Shown here: positions 28,467 through 38,634 of the stretch, piece by piece
How positions within the stretch are numbered: position 1 is the stretch's first letter
Layout of the letters: every line of letters begins with the position of its first letter
From: an uncultured Pseudomonadota bacterium
GTDB lineage: Bacteria > Pseudomonadota > Gammaproteobacteria > Burkholderiales > SG8-39
Assembly (NCBI GenBank): GCA_903921325.1
Contig: CAIXPL010000019.1
Span: 124,001-188,000, forward strand
Length of the DNA stretch: 64,000 nt
Direction of reading: 5' to 3'
Notes under the pieces: generated by a model
Told to the model about the DNA's origin: nothing
Seen by the model: only the letters and a program-made list of their open reading frames with translations
Databases searched by the model: none
Position numbers and translations under genes: made by a program

Positions 28467-29171
28467 TTGCCAACCCATCCCGTGACAGACCAGGCAACAA
28501 CCGCGCGTCCAATCCGCAGCTTTGTACTGCGCCAAGGGCGATTATCGAACGCCCAGGCGCGCGCCTGCGACGATCTGCTGCCGACCTTTGGCATTGATTA
28601 CTGCGCGCAGTCGATTGAGCTCGCGCTCGCCTTTGGCCGTCGCGCACCGTGTACTCTGGAAATCGGCTTTGGCATGGGTGACACGTTGGCGGCAACCGCC
28701 CTCGCACGGCCTGAGTGCAATTTCATCGGTATCGAAGTGCACCTGCCTGGCGTCGGTGCCCTGTTACGCCTGGTCGAGGCCCATGGTCTGACGAACGTCC
28801 GGGTGATCCGCCATGACGCGGTTGAAGTGCTGCAGCACATGATTGCACCGGACAGCCTGAACGAGATCAATCTGTTCTTTCCTGACCCTTGGCCCAAAAA
28901 GCGGCATCACAAGCGGCGCATCGTGACGGCGGAATTTGCCGCGCTCATGGCCTCGCGTCTTGTCCCCGGCGGTCTGCTGCATATGGCCACCGACTGGGAG
29001 CCCTACGCGGCGCAGATGCTGGAAGTCGTGAGCGCCGAGCCAACCCTCGCCAATACCGCAGACGGTTTTGCACCACGGCCGGACGCCCGGCCGCAGACAC
29101 GTTTTGAACGGCGCGGTCTGGCCCTGGGCCATGTGGTGCACGATCTGGTCTTCAGGCGGCGCGCTCAGTGA
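28467..29171 (+). CDS. trmB: tRNA (guanine-N7)-methyltransferase TrmB
   Basis: SAM-dependent methylation of G46 in tRNA variable loops. The 234 residues contain [20 protein letters not shown] (SAM motif I), [38 protein letters not shown] (the TrmB signature) and [15 protein letters not shown]. There is no ATG near the N-terminus; the start is either TTG at 28467 or GTG at 28482. It converges on hemW with a 7-bp overlap. Confidence 0.95.
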   Translation: MPTHPVTDQATTARPIRSFVLRQGRLSNAQARACDDLLPTFGIDYCAQSIELALAFGRRAPCTLEIGFGMGDTLAATALARPECNFIGIEVHLPGVGALLRLVEAHGLTNVRVIRHDAVEVLQHMIAPDSLNEINLFFPDPWPKKRHHKRRIVTAEFAALMASRLVPGGLLHMATDWEPYAAQMLEVVSAEPTLANTADGFAPRPDARPQTRFERRGLALGHVVHDLVFRRRAQ

Positions 29172-30385
29172 CTCTTGGCTGGTAAAAACATCTGCAACAG
29201 GTCGTTTAAAAATCGCTGCCCGAGCGGCGTCGGCCGTACGCTATGCAGGTCACGCACCAAAAGGCCGCGTGCCTGCGCCCGTTCCAGCGTTGACCCAATG
29301 GCACTCAAGGCAAGTCCGGTGCGCTCGGTGAACCGTGCCAGTTCAAATCCGTCGTTCAAGCGCAGCGCATTCATCATGAATTCAAAAGCCAGATCGGATC
29401 GCGCCACCTGATGCTGAGACTGCACGGCTGACTCACCTCCGGTCGCCGCCCGCGCACGGCGCATGTAATCGCGCGGCAGCTTGACCCGCGCCGAACGGGT
29501 AATGCGGTCTGGAAAGGAAATCTTCGAATGGGCGCCAGCGCCGATTCCGAGGTAGTCGCCAAACTGCCAGTAATTGAGATTGTGCCGGCAGCGCGCGCCC
29601 GGGCGCGCGTGTGCCGAGGTCTCGTAGTGCTCAAAGCCCGCACCGCCCAGCCGTTCGGCCACCATCTCCTGGATGTCGGCAGATTGCTCTTCATCGGGCA
29701 GCACCGGTGGGTGGCGATAAAAATACGTGTTCGGCTCAAGGGTCAGATGGTAGGCCGACAGGTGCGGCACGCCGGTTGCCAGCGCAACACCGATATCAGC
29801 CTGCGCCTCGTCCAGGCTCTGTCCGGGCAGGGCGTACATCAAATCGATATTGACGTTACCAATGCTCTTGAGCGCACTGTCAATGGCCCGGCGCGCCTCG
29901 AGCGCATCGTGAATACGCCCGAGCGCTTTCAGTTTGTCATTGTCAAAACTCTGCACGCCTATCGACAGGCGATTGACCCCGGCCTGAGCAAAGTCTGCAT
30001 ATTTCTGCGCCTCGAACGTGCCGGGATTCGCCTCCAGCGTGACTTCCACTTCAGGAGAGACGTTGAGCCGTGCGCGAAACGCCGACAGCAGCCGGTCTAT
30101 GGTTGCCGCGCCAAGCAGACTGGGCGTGCCACCGCCAAAAAATATGGTCTCTATTCGCCGCCCCCACACCTCGCCGAGCGAGGCATCCAGATCGGCAATC
30201 AGTGCCGCTTCATAGTCGGCCTCGGGCAGCCCTGCCCCGCCACTATCGCGCCATTCATGGGAATTGAAATCGCAGTACGGACACTTGCGCACGCACCAGG
30301 GCACGTGCACATACAACGCCAGCGGTGGGAGCGCGGCGAGGCGCGTTCCGGTCAGATCCTGCGGATCGAATTGCACCAGAGCCAT
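29165..30385 (-). CDS. hemW: Radical SAM protein HemW
   Basis: HemN-like radical SAM protein thought to act as a heme chaperone rather than coproporphyrinogen oxidase. The 406 residues carry the cluster motif [17 protein letters not shown] (CX3CX2C with aromatic context), the SAM-binding [25 protein letters not shown] and [13 protein letters not shown]. The extra Cys of true HemN (CxC) is absent. Followed upstream by rdgB and rph, a conserved order. Confidence 0.94.
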   Translation of the reverse strand: MALVQFDPQDLTGTRLAALPPLALYVHVPWCVRKCPYCDFNSHEWRDSGGAGLPEADYEAALIADLDASLGEVWGRRIETIFFGGGTPSLLGAATIDRLLSAFRARLNVSPEVEVTLEANPGTFEAQKYADFAQAGVNRLSIGVQSFDNDKLKALGRIHDALEARRAIDSALKSIGNVNIDLMYALPGQSLDEAQADIGVALATGVPHLSAYHLTLEPNTYFYRHPPVLPDEEQSADIQEMVAERLGGAGFEHYETSAHARPGARCRHNLNYWQFGDYLGIGAGAHSKISFPDRITRSARVKLPRDYMRRARAATGGESAVQSQHQVARSDLAFEFMMNALRLNDGFELARFTERTGLALSAIGSTLERAQARGLLVRDLHSVRPTPLGQRFLNDLLQMFLPAKSH

Positions 30386-30388
30386 CGC

Positions 30389-31036
30389 CTAGCGGCTCGG
30401 TTCCTGCCGCAGCGCTTCCATCAACCGGGCCAGGGCCTGCGCCCGATGACTGATTTGATTCTTGTGCGCAGGCGCCAGTTCGGCCGCGGTACACCCCAAC
30501 TCAGGCAGGTAAAAGTACGGGTCGTAACCGAAGCCACCCTCACCACGCGCCCCATCGACCCATTGACCAAACCAGCGACCATCGGCAATCAAGGGCTCGG
30601 GATCCTCACCGTGGCGCATCAATACGATGACGCAGTAGTAGTGGGCTCGACGATCAGTGTGATCACGCAAAGCGGCGCTCAGTTTCTCGTTGTTGCGCTG
30701 GTCAGAGCGAGGCTCTCCAGCGTAACGTGCCGAGTGGACACCGGGCGCACCACCCAGGATCGGGACGCAGATGCCCGAGTCATCGGCCAGCGCCGGCAGC
30801 CCGCCGGCACGCGCAGCGTGACGCGCCTTAACCAAAGCATTGCCGACAAAACTCGGATGCGGCTCCTCGGCATCGGCAATGCCGAGCTCACCCTGGGTGA
30901 CCAGTTCGATGCCAAGCGGCGCCAGCAGTGCGCGGAATTCACGCACCTTGCCTGGGTTGGACGATGCAAGAATCACGCGCTTCAACGGACTCTCCTGCGC
31001 CACTCGAGGAGTCTCTCCCTCACCGCGCAGAATCAA
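30389..31036 (-). CDS. rdgB: dITP/XTP pyrophosphatase RdgB
   Basis: House-cleaning enzyme hydrolysing inosine and xanthosine triphosphates. The 215 residues include [77 protein letters not shown] and [17 protein letters not shown]. The ATG overlaps the rph 3' end by 17 bp. Family homology begins about 18 residues in, so a GTG at 31003 is a plausible alternative start. Confidence 0.95.
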   Translation of the reverse strand: MILRGEGETPRVAQESPLKRVILASSNPGKVREFRALLAPLGIELVTQGELGIADAEEPHPSFVGNALVKARHAARAGGLPALADDSGICVPILGGAPGVHSARYAGEPRSDQRNNEKLSAALRDHTDRRAHYYCVIVLMRHGEDPEPLIADGRWFGQWVDGARGEGGFGYDPYFYLPELGCTAAELAPAHKNQISHRAQALARLMEALRQEPSR

Positions 31037-31763
31037 GCCCGGCCAGCGGTAGCGCCAGTGCCTGCCGCTGCGCCGCGGCCAATTGCGCGATGCCGCTACG
31101 TGCGAGCGCGAGCAGACGCGTCAGCTGCGCATCGCTGAAACTGCCCTGCTCGGCGGTGCCCTGGATCTCCACGAAACCGCCCGCGCCGGTCATCACCACG
31201 TTCATGTCGGTATCGCACTGCGAATCCTCGGAATAATCCAGATCGAGTCGCGGTTCGCCCTCAACGATACCCACTGAGACAGCGGCTACTTGATCAAGCA
31301 GCGGCGAGCGCGCCAACGTGCCCGCACGGCACAGTCCGTCGAGCGCATCGCGCAAGGCCACCCAGGCACCCGTAATCGCTGCGGTGCGCGTGCCCCCATC
31401 GGCCTGCAACACGTCGCAATCGAGGGTGATGGTACGCGGACCGAGCGCTTCACGATCAACGACCGCACGCAGCGAGCGCCCGATCAGCCGCTGGATTTCC
31501 TGAGTACGGCCCGATTGCTTGCCGCGCGCCGCCTCGCGATCCATCCGGGTGTGGGTCGAGCGCGGCAGCATGCCGTACTCGGCCGTCACCCAGCCCTGCG
31601 AACCACCGCGCAGATGCGGCGGCTGCCGCTCCTCGATCGACGCGGTGCATAGCACCTGGGTATGACCGAATGCCACCAGCACCGAGCCTTCGGCATGGCG
31701 GGTGAATTGACGGGTGAACTGGATCGGTCGCAGCTCATCGGCGCGACGCTCATTAAAACGCAT
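31020..31763 (-). CDS. rph: Ribonuclease PH
   Basis: Phosphorolytic 3' exoribonuclease that trims tRNA 3' ends. Start at ATG 31763 gives 247 residues beginning [20 protein letters not shown]. Characteristic segments are [57 protein letters not shown] and [20 protein letters not shown]. Its 3' end runs into rdgB by 17 bp. Confidence 0.96.
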   Translation of the reverse strand: MRFNERRADELRPIQFTRQFTRHAEGSVLVAFGHTQVLCTASIEERQPPHLRGGSQGWVTAEYGMLPRSTHTRMDREAARGKQSGRTQEIQRLIGRSLRAVVDREALGPRTITLDCDVLQADGGTRTAAITGAWVALRDALDGLCRAGTLARSPLLDQVAAVSVGIVEGEPRLDLDYSEDSQCDTDMNVVMTGAGGFVEIQGTAEQGSFSDAQLTRLLALARSGIAQLAAAQRQALALPLAGLDSAR

Positions 31764-31849
31764 GGATGATCCTTGTGGATGACTAGATGACTGGATGGCT
31801 TCGCGACGTCGCGACACTTGGACTTTGCAGCACGCCGACGACGCGAATT

Positions 31850-31878
31850 GCCGCCTGAGTGCTCAGACGGCCTTTTTT
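31850..31878 (+). terminator. Hairpin plus T6 overlapping the phosphatase stop codon
   Basis: GCCG-C-CTGAG and CTCAG-A-CGGC pair around a two-base TG loop with one internal mismatch, then TTTTTT follows at 31873-31878. The U-tract is on the plus strand, yet both flanking genes are on the minus strand, so it would end antisense transcription. The minus-strand stop of the PP2C gene lies within the stem. Confidence 0.4.
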
Positions 31879-32777
31879 ATTGCGCCACGGATCTCCTCGA
31901 TGGCGCGCTCGATCTCGTCATCGCTCAAGAACTCGCGCGGTGTGCCATCGCCAAACCCGGCCGTCTGGGTCGCGGTGTCACTCATCTGCATGGTCTTGGT
32001 CGAGATGCTGTTGCCATGATCGAGCGGGTCCATCATATCCTCGCTCAGCCAGGTCATGCCGATGGCACTTACATTGTCCCCATCGATACCGGCGCGCGCT
32101 TCGGCCGCATTGAGCAACTCGGGCATCGCCTTGAGGATTTCATCGCGCAACACCGCCTCGACAATCATGCGGGTGCTGAGCGCCCCCCACAATCCATCGG
32201 TACACAGCAGCAGGGTGTCGGCACTGCGCAGGGGCGTGCGCCGCGAAATATCGATACGAGGCAGTGTCCCCTGACCGAGGCAATTGAAGACCTTATTGCG
32301 ATCGGGATGGTTGGCAACCGCCTCTTCACGCACCCGACCGATGTCGACCAGCTGCTGCACCCGCGAATGATCCTTGGTCGCCACTTCGACTCGTCCATCG
32401 CGAATCAGATACAGGCGCGAATCGCCCGCATGGGCCCAATAGGCCATGCCGTCCTGCACGATACAGGCGACGATGGTGGTGCGTGGGGTCTCAGGCAGAT
32501 TCTCGCCCTCGGCGTAGCCCAGTATGGCCAGATGCGCATTGGTAATGGAGTCGATAAGGAATCGATGCGGATCGGCCAGTCGGGGCCGAGCCTGACTCTG
32601 AAACGCCTCGACGACAAATTTGACGGCCACATGCGCCGCCACTTCACCATGCAGGTGCCCGCCCATGCCATCGGCGACAACCATGATGAGCGCATCGCGG
32701 CTGTAACTGTAGGCGATTCGATCCTGATTCGACTTGCGCGGTCCCTGCCTGCTTTCCTGATAAATAAGAAAACGCAT
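31863..32777 (-). CDS. PP2C-family serine/threonine protein phosphatase
   Basis: Metal-dependent phosphatase of 304 residues, probably reversing the adjacent kinase. PP2C motifs are visible: QGPRKSNQDRI (D19), VVADGMGGH (D36, G37), AYWAHAGDSRLYLIRDGRVE, CTDGLWGAL and the late GDNVSAIGM. About 60 residues after the catalytic domain are acidic and end in DDEIERAIEEIRGAIKKAV, possibly a docking tail. It follows the kinase gene by 14 bp on the same strand. Confidence 0.92.
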   Translation of the reverse strand: MRFLIYQESRQGPRKSNQDRIAYSYSRDALIMVVADGMGGHLHGEVAAHVAVKFVVEAFQSQARPRLADPHRFLIDSITNAHLAILGYAEGENLPETPRTTIVACIVQDGMAYWAHAGDSRLYLIRDGRVEVATKDHSRVQQLVDIGRVREEAVANHPDRNKVFNCLGQGTLPRIDISRRTPLRSADTLLLCTDGLWGALSTRMIVEAVLRDEILKAMPELLNAAEARAGIDGDNVSAIGMTWLSEDMMDPLDHGNSISTKTMQMSDTATQTAGFGDGTPREFLSDDEIERAIEEIRGAIKKAV

Positions 32778-32791
32778 GTAGCCCCTCGGTT

Positions 32792-33739
32792 TTACTCGCC
32801 GGCCAGACGACTTAAGGCGGAATGCAAGCTGACGATAAACGTCCGCCGGCCGGTCACTTCTGGATCACGTTCACGCAACAGCACTTTTTGCAGTGCAAGG
32901 GCACTTTGCGGGCGCAACAGGTGGTCAAGGTTCAGGCACCAGTCGATGGTCTCGAGCAACTGAACCGAGTAGCGCCCCGCGAACTGGTCAACGGCCCGCA
33001 CATAGCGGTCCTGCTCAACGCGCTGATCAGCCGGCTGTGGTGGTTGCCCGGAAATACACGCATACATCGCCGCGCCCACGCTATATAGATCACTCCAGGG
33101 GCCGAGCATGTCCCGCTGCTTGTACTGCTCGGGGGGAGCATAGCCCGGGGTGTACATCGGACTGAGCTTGTATTGCTGCTCGATCAAAGTCTGCCGTGCA
33201 GCGCCGAAATCGAGCAGCACTGGCGTTTCATCATTACGCACGTAAATGTTGGCCGGCTTGAGATCAAGGTGCAACAGCTTGTTGGTGTGCACCTCGCGCA
33301 AACCATTGAGCGACAGCGTCATGATCCGGCGGATGAAATTTTCGCGCATGGTGCCGCGATTGAGCGCCAGATGCTCTTGCAGCGTGCGACCCAGTTCGTA
33401 GCGCATCACCAGGTAGACCGTTTCGTTGGCGCGAAAGAAATTCAGCACTCGCACAACATTCGGGTGCGACAGGCGCGCGAGCGAGCGCCCTTCTTCGAAG
33501 AAGCATTTCATGCCATAGCGAAAGACCGCCAGATTTTCTTTCGGAATGGCGGGAATGACGTCGCCTTCGGTGCGCAGCGCAAGTGAGCTGGGAAGATATT
33601 CCTTGATGGCGACCCGATTGCCGGTCTCATCCAGTGCAAGGTATACCAGCGAAAACCCACCGCACGTGAGCATGCGCTCGATCGTGTAACCTTGGAGCTT
33701 GTAGCCCTCGGGCAGCGGTTGATTGCTCTGTGAGCTCAT
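32792..33739 (-). CDS. Hanks-type serine/threonine protein kinase
   Basis: Soluble eukaryotic-like kinase of 315 residues. It has the glycine loop CGGFSLVYLA, the catalytic lysine K46 in VAIKEYLP, the catalytic loop HLDLKPANIYV (D159), DFGAARQ (177-183) and MYTPGYAPPEQYK as activation/P+1 segment. HxD is HLD rather than HRD, so it is a non-RD kinase. There is no transmembrane helix or PASTA/sensor domain. The kinase-phosphatase pair lies next to yicC-gmk-rpoZ-spoT. Targets are unknown. Confidence 0.93.
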   Translation of the reverse strand: MSSQSNQPLPEGYKLQGYTIERMLTCGGFSLVYLALDETGNRVAIKEYLPSSLALRTEGDVIPAIPKENLAVFRYGMKCFFEEGRSLARLSHPNVVRVLNFFRANETVYLVMRYELGRTLQEHLALNRGTMRENFIRRIMTLSLNGLREVHTNKLLHLDLKPANIYVRNDETPVLLDFGAARQTLIEQQYKLSPMYTPGYAPPEQYKQRDMLGPWSDLYSVGAAMYACISGQPPQPADQRVEQDRYVRAVDQFAGRYSVQLLETIDWCLNLDHLLRPQSALALQKVLLRERDPEVTGRRTFIVSLHSALSRLAGE

Positions 33740-33914
33740 GGTACTGCGTCGTCCTGAAGCGAAAAGCCGCTATCATGCCAGCGCCGCACTGTAGACCAGT
33801 AGATGCCGCCCGGCTGCTTGCGATCCCCAGCGCTAATTCTCGACTTTGCATGGATCAATGTAAAGGCGAATCATCCGGCCTTTTGAATTATTCAACTATC
33901 CTTGGCTTAATCCG

Positions 33915-34793
33915 ATGATCCAGAGTATGACCGGGTATGCCGCGATCAGCCGGGATATCCCCGGTGGCAGCGTGAGCGTTGAGCTGCGCAGCATCAACAG
34001 CCGCTTTCTCGACCTGTCGTTTCGCCTTCCCGATGATCTGCGCTCGATCGAGCCTGCGCTGCGCGAGCTGATCGTCGGCACGTTCGCCCGCGGCAAGGTG
34101 GAGTGTCGGGTGCATTACCAGCTTGCCTCCGGCGTGGCGGCACCCTCGCGCATCCACCCGGAAGCGCTCAGCCGGCTGGCGCAGCTCGCCGCAGAAGTGA
34201 ACGCACACGTGCCGCAGGCACGCCCGCTGAGCGTCGCCGAAATCCTCGACTGGCCTGGTGTGATCGCCGATCGAGGCGAATTCTTCGAGCAGGCGCGGCA
34301 GGCCGCACTTGTGTTGATGCCTGCGGTCGCGGCGGAGCTGGTCGCCGCGCGCACCCGTGAGGGCGGCAAATTGGCAACGTTGATTCATGAGCGCACCGCG
34401 CAGATCCGCCAGGGTTTGCGCCTGCTGGAACCGAGTCTTCCGCTGATGATCGCCCAATGGCAGGAGCGGATTACAACCCGGCTGCGCGACGCTGTAGCCG
34501 GTCTGGACGAGGATCGCATTCGCCAGGAAGTCGCTCTGTTTGGCATCAAAGTCGATATCGCCGAGGAAATCGGCCGGCTCGGCACCCACCTGGACGAAGT
34601 CGATCGCCTGTGCGCCGATCGCCCGGGCGCGACGCAACCGGTTGGCAAGCGGCTCGATTTTTTGATGCAGGAACTGAACCGCGAGGCCAATACGCTCGGT
34701 TCCAAATCCGTCTCGCGCGAGATGTCCGATGCGGCCATCGACTTCAAGGTTCTGATCGAGCAGATGCGCGAGCAGGTGCAGAACCTGGAATAG
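33915..34793 (+). CDS. yicC: YicC-family endoribonuclease
   Basis: The 292-residue YicC protein family has endoribonuclease activity in E. coli. It starts MIQSMTGYAAISRDIPGG and contains VELRSINSRFLDLSFRLPDD, RGKVECRVHY and the C-terminal DUF1732 block EEIGRLGTHLDEVDRLC, VGKRLDFLMQELNREANTLG and FKVLIEQMREQVQNLE. It precedes gmk, as in many proteobacteria. The 175-bp gap to the divergent kinase gene should hold promoters for both; none was convincing. Confidence 0.94.
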   Translation: MIQSMTGYAAISRDIPGGSVSVELRSINSRFLDLSFRLPDDLRSIEPALRELIVGTFARGKVECRVHYQLASGVAAPSRIHPEALSRLAQLAAEVNAHVPQARPLSVAEILDWPGVIADRGEFFEQARQAALVLMPAVAAELVAARTREGGKLATLIHERTAQIRQGLRLLEPSLPLMIAQWQERITTRLRDAVAGLDEDRIRQEVALFGIKVDIAEEIGRLGTHLDEVDRLCADRPGATQPVGKRLDFLMQELNREANTLGSKSVSREMSDAAIDFKVLIEQMREQVQNLE

Positions 34794-34939
34794 GGAAGCA
34801 GCAGGTATTCAATCAAGTCCCAGACGAGCACAATCAGAACCGGAGGTACGCACGCGCGGTGATATCCGCGACGCCTTGGGTAGAATATGGGGCTCGCTCC
34901 GCTGGCCGGAGCAGCTGCAACACCTGGAGTAGAACCGGC

Positions 34940-35545
34940 GTGCCCAACCGTCAAGGCATCTTGTTTATCGTCTGTGCGCCCTCAGGCGCCGGCAAGTCCT
35001 CCCTGGTAGCCGCGCTGCTGCGCGCCGATACGCTGATCGACCTGTCCGTGTCATACACCACCCGCTCACCACGTCCGTCAGAGACAAATGGGCGCGAATA
35101 TCATTTTGTCGAGCGCAGCGAGTTTGAGGACATGATCGCCAGGGGCGAATTTCTCGAACACGCGGAGGTGTATGGCAATCTGTATGGCACCTCGCGCACC
35201 CAGATTGAACGGTTGCTGGCCACCGGCCGCGACGTGCTGCTCGAAATTGACTGGCAGGGCGCCGCGCAGGTGCGCTCCCTGTTCCCGCACGCAGTGGGCA
35301 TTTTCATCCTGCCCCCCTCGATCACTGAACTCGAGCGGCGCCTGCGCGCTCGTGGCGAGGACACCGAGGCGGTCATCACCCGCCGGCTCGCTGCCGCCCA
35401 GAGCGAAATCAGACACGCAAGCGAGTTTGAATATGCAATAATAAACAACGACTTCAGTGAGGCACTGGCAGATATTTCTGCGGTCGTGCGAGCAGTTCGG
35501 GTGGCATCCAGGTATCAGCAGGCACAGCACCCTGAACTGTTTTGA
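34940..35545 (+). CDS. gmk: Guanylate kinase
   Basis: Phosphorylates GMP to GDP. The start is GTG at 34940 (VPNRQGILFIVCAPSGAGKS), giving 201 residues. It contains the P-loop APSGAGKSS, SVSYTTRSPRPSETNGREYH with GMP-binding residues, EFLEHAEVYGNLYGT, VLLEIDWQGAAQV and FEYAIINNDFSEA. No ATG in frame fits family length. Linked to rpoZ and spoT, a link between GTP pool and (p)ppGpp seen in many proteobacteria. Confidence 0.96.
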   Translation: MPNRQGILFIVCAPSGAGKSSLVAALLRADTLIDLSVSYTTRSPRPSETNGREYHFVERSEFEDMIARGEFLEHAEVYGNLYGTSRTQIERLLATGRDVLLEIDWQGAAQVRSLFPHAVGIFILPPSITELERRLRARGEDTEAVITRRLAAAQSEIRHASEFEYAIINNDFSEALADISAVVRAVRVASRYQQAQHPELF

Positions 35546-35587
35546 TAGCCAGCCGCCTCACTTCATCGAATACACCTGAGGTTGACC

Positions 35588-35800
35588 ATGGCTCGCATCA
35601 CCGTTGAAGACTGCCTGCAGCGCATCCCGAACCGATTCCAGCTCACGCTGGCCGCCACCTACCGTGCGCGGCAACTCGCTATGGGCGCGCAACCTCATGT
35701 CGACCCAGGTCGCGATAAGGTCACCGTAACCGCTTTGCGCGAACTCGCGGCTGGTTTCATCGGCCTGGAAATGCTGGCGAAGGTGCACACACAGAGTTGA
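35588..35800 (+). CDS. rpoZ: RNA polymerase omega subunit
   Basis: Small core RNA polymerase subunit that also forms part of a ppGpp binding site. ATG at 35588 gives 70 residues: [55 protein letters not shown] two codons earlier is possible. Its TGA overlaps the TTG start of spoT by 3 bp. Confidence 0.96.
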   Translation: MARITVEDCLQRIPNRFQLTLAATYRARQLAMGAQPHVDPGRDKVTVTALRELAAGFIGLEMLAKVHTQS

Positions 35801-37938
35801 GCAGCTTCGCCGTTCCTCAGGAGCGGCTGATGGGTTATCTCGGCGAACTCGCACAGGCCCTGGCCTACCTGAAGCCGGGCGACCTGAGCTGCGTCGAGGA
35901 CGCCTACCGCCTCGCTGACCAGGCTCACGCCGGACAGTTCCGCAGTAGCGGTGACCCCTACATCTCACATCCGGTCGCCGTCGCCGAGATCCTGTCGCAC
36001 TGGCAGCTCGATGCCCAGGCGGTGACCGCAGCGCTGCTGCACGACGTCGTCGAGGACACCCAGGTCTCGACCGACGAGATCTTCAGGCGATTCGGCAAAT
36101 CGGTGGCCGATCTGGTCGAGGGGGTCTCCAAGCTCGACCGGCTGGAGTTTCAAAGCGCGGCCGACGCCCAGGCCGAAAATTTTCGCAAGATGCTGATCGC
36201 CATGGCGCGCGATGTGCGCGTCATGCTGATCAAGCTCGCCGACCGTCTGCACAACATGCGCACACTGGACGCGGTGCCACCGGCCAAGCGCCGACGGATC
36301 GCCCGCGAAACCATGGAAATCTACGCGCCGATTGCCAATCGACTGGGCCTCGATGCGCTGTATCGCGAGTTGGAAGAGCTTTCGTTTCGCTATATCTATC
36401 CGCTGCGTCACGCGGTGCTCGCCAAGACACTGAAGACGGCACGCAGCACGCGGCGCGAGCTGGTCGCCCGTGTCACTGAAAGCGTGCGGCAGCAAATGGA
36501 CTCGGCCAAAATAAAGACGCAAATCGTTGGCCGCGAACGCCACCTGTTCAGCATCTACCGGCAGATGTTGGGGCAGCGCAAGGGTTTTGCTCAAGTGCTC
36601 GATGTCTATGCCATCCACCTGGTGGTTGACTCGATCCCTGACTGTTATCTGGCGCTTGGTGCAATGCACGGCCTGTTCAAGCCCGTGCCCGGTAAATTCA
36701 AAGACTACATCGCCATCCCGAAATCCAACGGCTACCAGTCACTCCACACCACGCTGATCGGACCGCAGGGAATGCCCGTAGAGATCCAGATCCGCACCCG
36801 CGATATGGATCGGATCGCGCAGACCGGGGTGGCCTCGCACTGGCTCTACAAGGAAGGGTTCGGTGAGCTCACCGAGGTCCAGGCGCGCACCACCAAATGG
36901 CTGCAATCCCTGCTTGAAATTCAGCGCACGACCGGCAATCCGGCCGAATTTCTCGAACACATCAAAATCGACCTGTTCTCTGAGGATATTTATCTTTTTA
37001 CGCCGAAAGGGCGGATTCTGTCGTTGCCGCGTGCCGCCACACCGGTTGATTTCGCGTATGCGATTCATACCGACATCGGCAACCGCTGCGTGGCCGCCAA
37101 GGTGAACAATGAACTCGCGCCACTCCGCAGCGAGCTTAAAAACGGTGACCGCGTAGAGATCGTCACGGCGGCACACGCGCACCCCAATCCGATCTGGCTG
37201 TCCTATGTAAAGACCGGCAAGGCGCGCTCGCAAATCCGACATTTTCTTAAATCCATGCACGACGAGGAATCGGTGGCCCTGGGCGAGCGGCTCCTTGGAC
37301 AGGCACTGCGCGCGCACAAGAGCTCGGTCGATCTGATCCCGGAAGAGCAATGGGCAAAAGTACTGCGCGCCACTGGCGTGCCCTCACGTACCGCGCTCTA
37401 CGCCGACATCGGTCTGGGCACACGCCTGGCAGCCATCGTGGCGCGCGAACTGGCCGCACAGTCTCCGCTGCCGGGCACTGATGAACAACCACTGAGCGTG
37501 GTAACCATCGACGGTTCAGAGGGCCGCGCGGTGCAGTTTGCGCGCTGTTGCGGGCCGATCCCGGGGGACCCGATCATCGGGTTCATCCAGAAGGGCCAGG
37601 GCTTGATCGTGCACACACACGACTGTCGGACGGCGCGGCGCACGCGAACCTCGCCCGGCCGCTGGGTCGACGTGGAATGGGGCGTGCACGAGGAGCGGCT
37701 GTTCGAAGTACAACTGCGTCTTGTGGCTGCCAATCAACCGGGTGTGCTGGCAAAAGTGGCGGCCGGCATCGCCGATAGTGGTTCGAACATTGTCGATATC
37801 AAGATGGACGATGAGCGCGGCATCTACACCGGCATGCTGTTTACCTTGCAGGTGAGCAACCGGATGCACCTGGCGCGGGTCATGAAAGCACTGCGTCGCA
37901 TCCAGGCCGTCGTGCGTATCAGCCGGGTGCGCGAATGA
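35797..37938 (+). CDS. spoT: Bifunctional (p)ppGpp synthetase/hydrolase SpoT
   Basis: RSH enzyme controlling the stringent response. The 713 residues comprise an HD hydrolase domain ([29 protein letters not shown]), a synthetase domain ([39 protein letters not shown]), TGS ([15 protein letters not shown] and [14 protein letters not shown]) and a C-terminal ACT domain. Hydrolase motifs are intact. In the synthetase strand the residue that is usually Arg (YAFRV) is His. The start is probably TTG at 35797, overlapping rpoZ; an ATG lies 11 codons later. Confidence 0.95.
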   Translation: MSSFAVPQERLMGYLGELAQALAYLKPGDLSCVEDAYRLADQAHAGQFRSSGDPYISHPVAVAEILSHWQLDAQAVTAALLHDVVEDTQVSTDEIFRRFGKSVADLVEGVSKLDRLEFQSAADAQAENFRKMLIAMARDVRVMLIKLADRLHNMRTLDAVPPAKRRRIARETMEIYAPIANRLGLDALYRELEELSFRYIYPLRHAVLAKTLKTARSTRRELVARVTESVRQQMDSAKIKTQIVGRERHLFSIYRQMLGQRKGFAQVLDVYAIHLVVDSIPDCYLALGAMHGLFKPVPGKFKDYIAIPKSNGYQSLHTTLIGPQGMPVEIQIRTRDMDRIAQTGVASHWLYKEGFGELTEVQARTTKWLQSLLEIQRTTGNPAEFLEHIKIDLFSEDIYLFTPKGRILSLPRAATPVDFAYAIHTDIGNRCVAAKVNNELAPLRSELKNGDRVEIVTAAHAHPNPIWLSYVKTGKARSQIRHFLKSMHDEESVALGERLLGQALRAHKSSVDLIPEEQWAKVLRATGVPSRTALYADIGLGTRLAAIVARELAAQSPLPGTDEQPLSVVTIDGSEGRAVQFARCCGPIPGDPIIGFIQKGQGLIVHTHDCRTARRTRTSPGRWVDVEWGVHEERLFEVQLRLVAANQPGVLAKVAAGIADSGSNIVDIKMDDERGIYTGMLFTLQVSNRMHLARVMKALRRIQAVVRISRVRE

Positions 37939-38498
37939 GCCGCGGACTGCGCCTGATCACGATGCTGGTCTGCAGTCTTGCCCTTGGCGGCTGTGCGAGC
38001 AAGTCGCCACCAGCGCCCAAACCCACTCAGGAGAGCGTGCGCGAGGGTTTCACCGACGCACAAACAGCCAAGGCGCTCGCCGCGGTGGCCGACACCCGCA
38101 CGCGGGCAGGGATCAGTCGCTGGTTTGAACGCCGTGTGAGCAATGCCGCCAAGCGTGAGCAGTCAGCGACCATTGCGCGTGTGGCCATTGGTGAATCGAT
38201 CAATATCGGCGGTGGCATGAGTCTCGAGCGCGTCTTTGTGCTCTGGAATGAGCATGATCAATCGCAGTTTGTGACTCGTTTGAGCGCAATGGAATTGATC
38301 GCAGGTTCGCTACGTAGCGATTTCAGCCGTGTCGTCGGCGGCACCGGCAAGGCGATTGCAGAGATCGATTTTGCCGAACTCAATCGCATTATCTTGAAGC
38401 TGTACACTTTTAAAGAAGATGACATGCCCTGCTGCCCGACCAACGAAGGGCGCACCGGCTTTCAGCTCAATCCAGCGGGTCTGGAACAATTGCAGTGA
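37935..38498 (+). CDS. Putative lipoprotein of unknown function
   Basis: The 187-residue protein has a lipoprotein signal (ITMLVCSLALGGC, lipidated Cys20) followed by SKSPPAPKPTQ. The mature part has ISRWFERRVSNAAKREQSAT, SINIGGGMSLERVFVLWNEH and FAELNRIILKLYTFKEDDMP. No family was recognised. It overlaps the spoT stop by 4 bp, so it is likely the last gene of the gmk-spoT unit, where some relatives have other genes such as greB. Its TGA lies in the first unit of a 14-bp tandem repeat. Confidence 0.75.
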   Translation: MSRGLRLITMLVCSLALGGCASKSPPAPKPTQESVREGFTDAQTAKALAAVADTRTRAGISRWFERRVSNAAKREQSATIARVAIGESINIGGGMSLERVFVLWNEHDQSQFVTRLSAMELIAGSLRSDFSRVVGGTGKAIAEIDFAELNRIILKLYTFKEDDMPCCPTNEGRTGFQLNPAGLEQLQ

Positions 38499-38573
38499 CA
38501 CTGCTGCAGTGACACGATTGCAGTGACACGATTGCAGTGACAACATTGCGGTGACAACATTGCGGTGACATTT
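38492..38573. repeat. 14-bp tandem repeat, six units
   Basis: Units: GCAGTGACACTGCT, GCAGTGACACGATT (twice), GCAGTGACAACATT, GCGGTGACAACATT, then a final partial GCGGTGACATTT. Period 14 is not divisible by three, so it is not a coding repeat. It lies directly upstream of the catabolic genes that start at 38635 and begins over the stop codon of the lipoprotein gene. It may be a slippage-generated minisatellite or an array of protein-binding sites. Confidence 0.88.
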
Positions 38574-38634
38574 GACCTGCACGGCATGACAATCGATCGC
38601 GACCCGATACGACCGGCCAACTTGATGGTGATCC

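Noticed and set aside
33883-33895. TTGAAT-T-ATTCAA inverted repeat before yicC as operator
   Set aside because: Short and AT-rich; no supporting second site or conserved family of such operators recognised.
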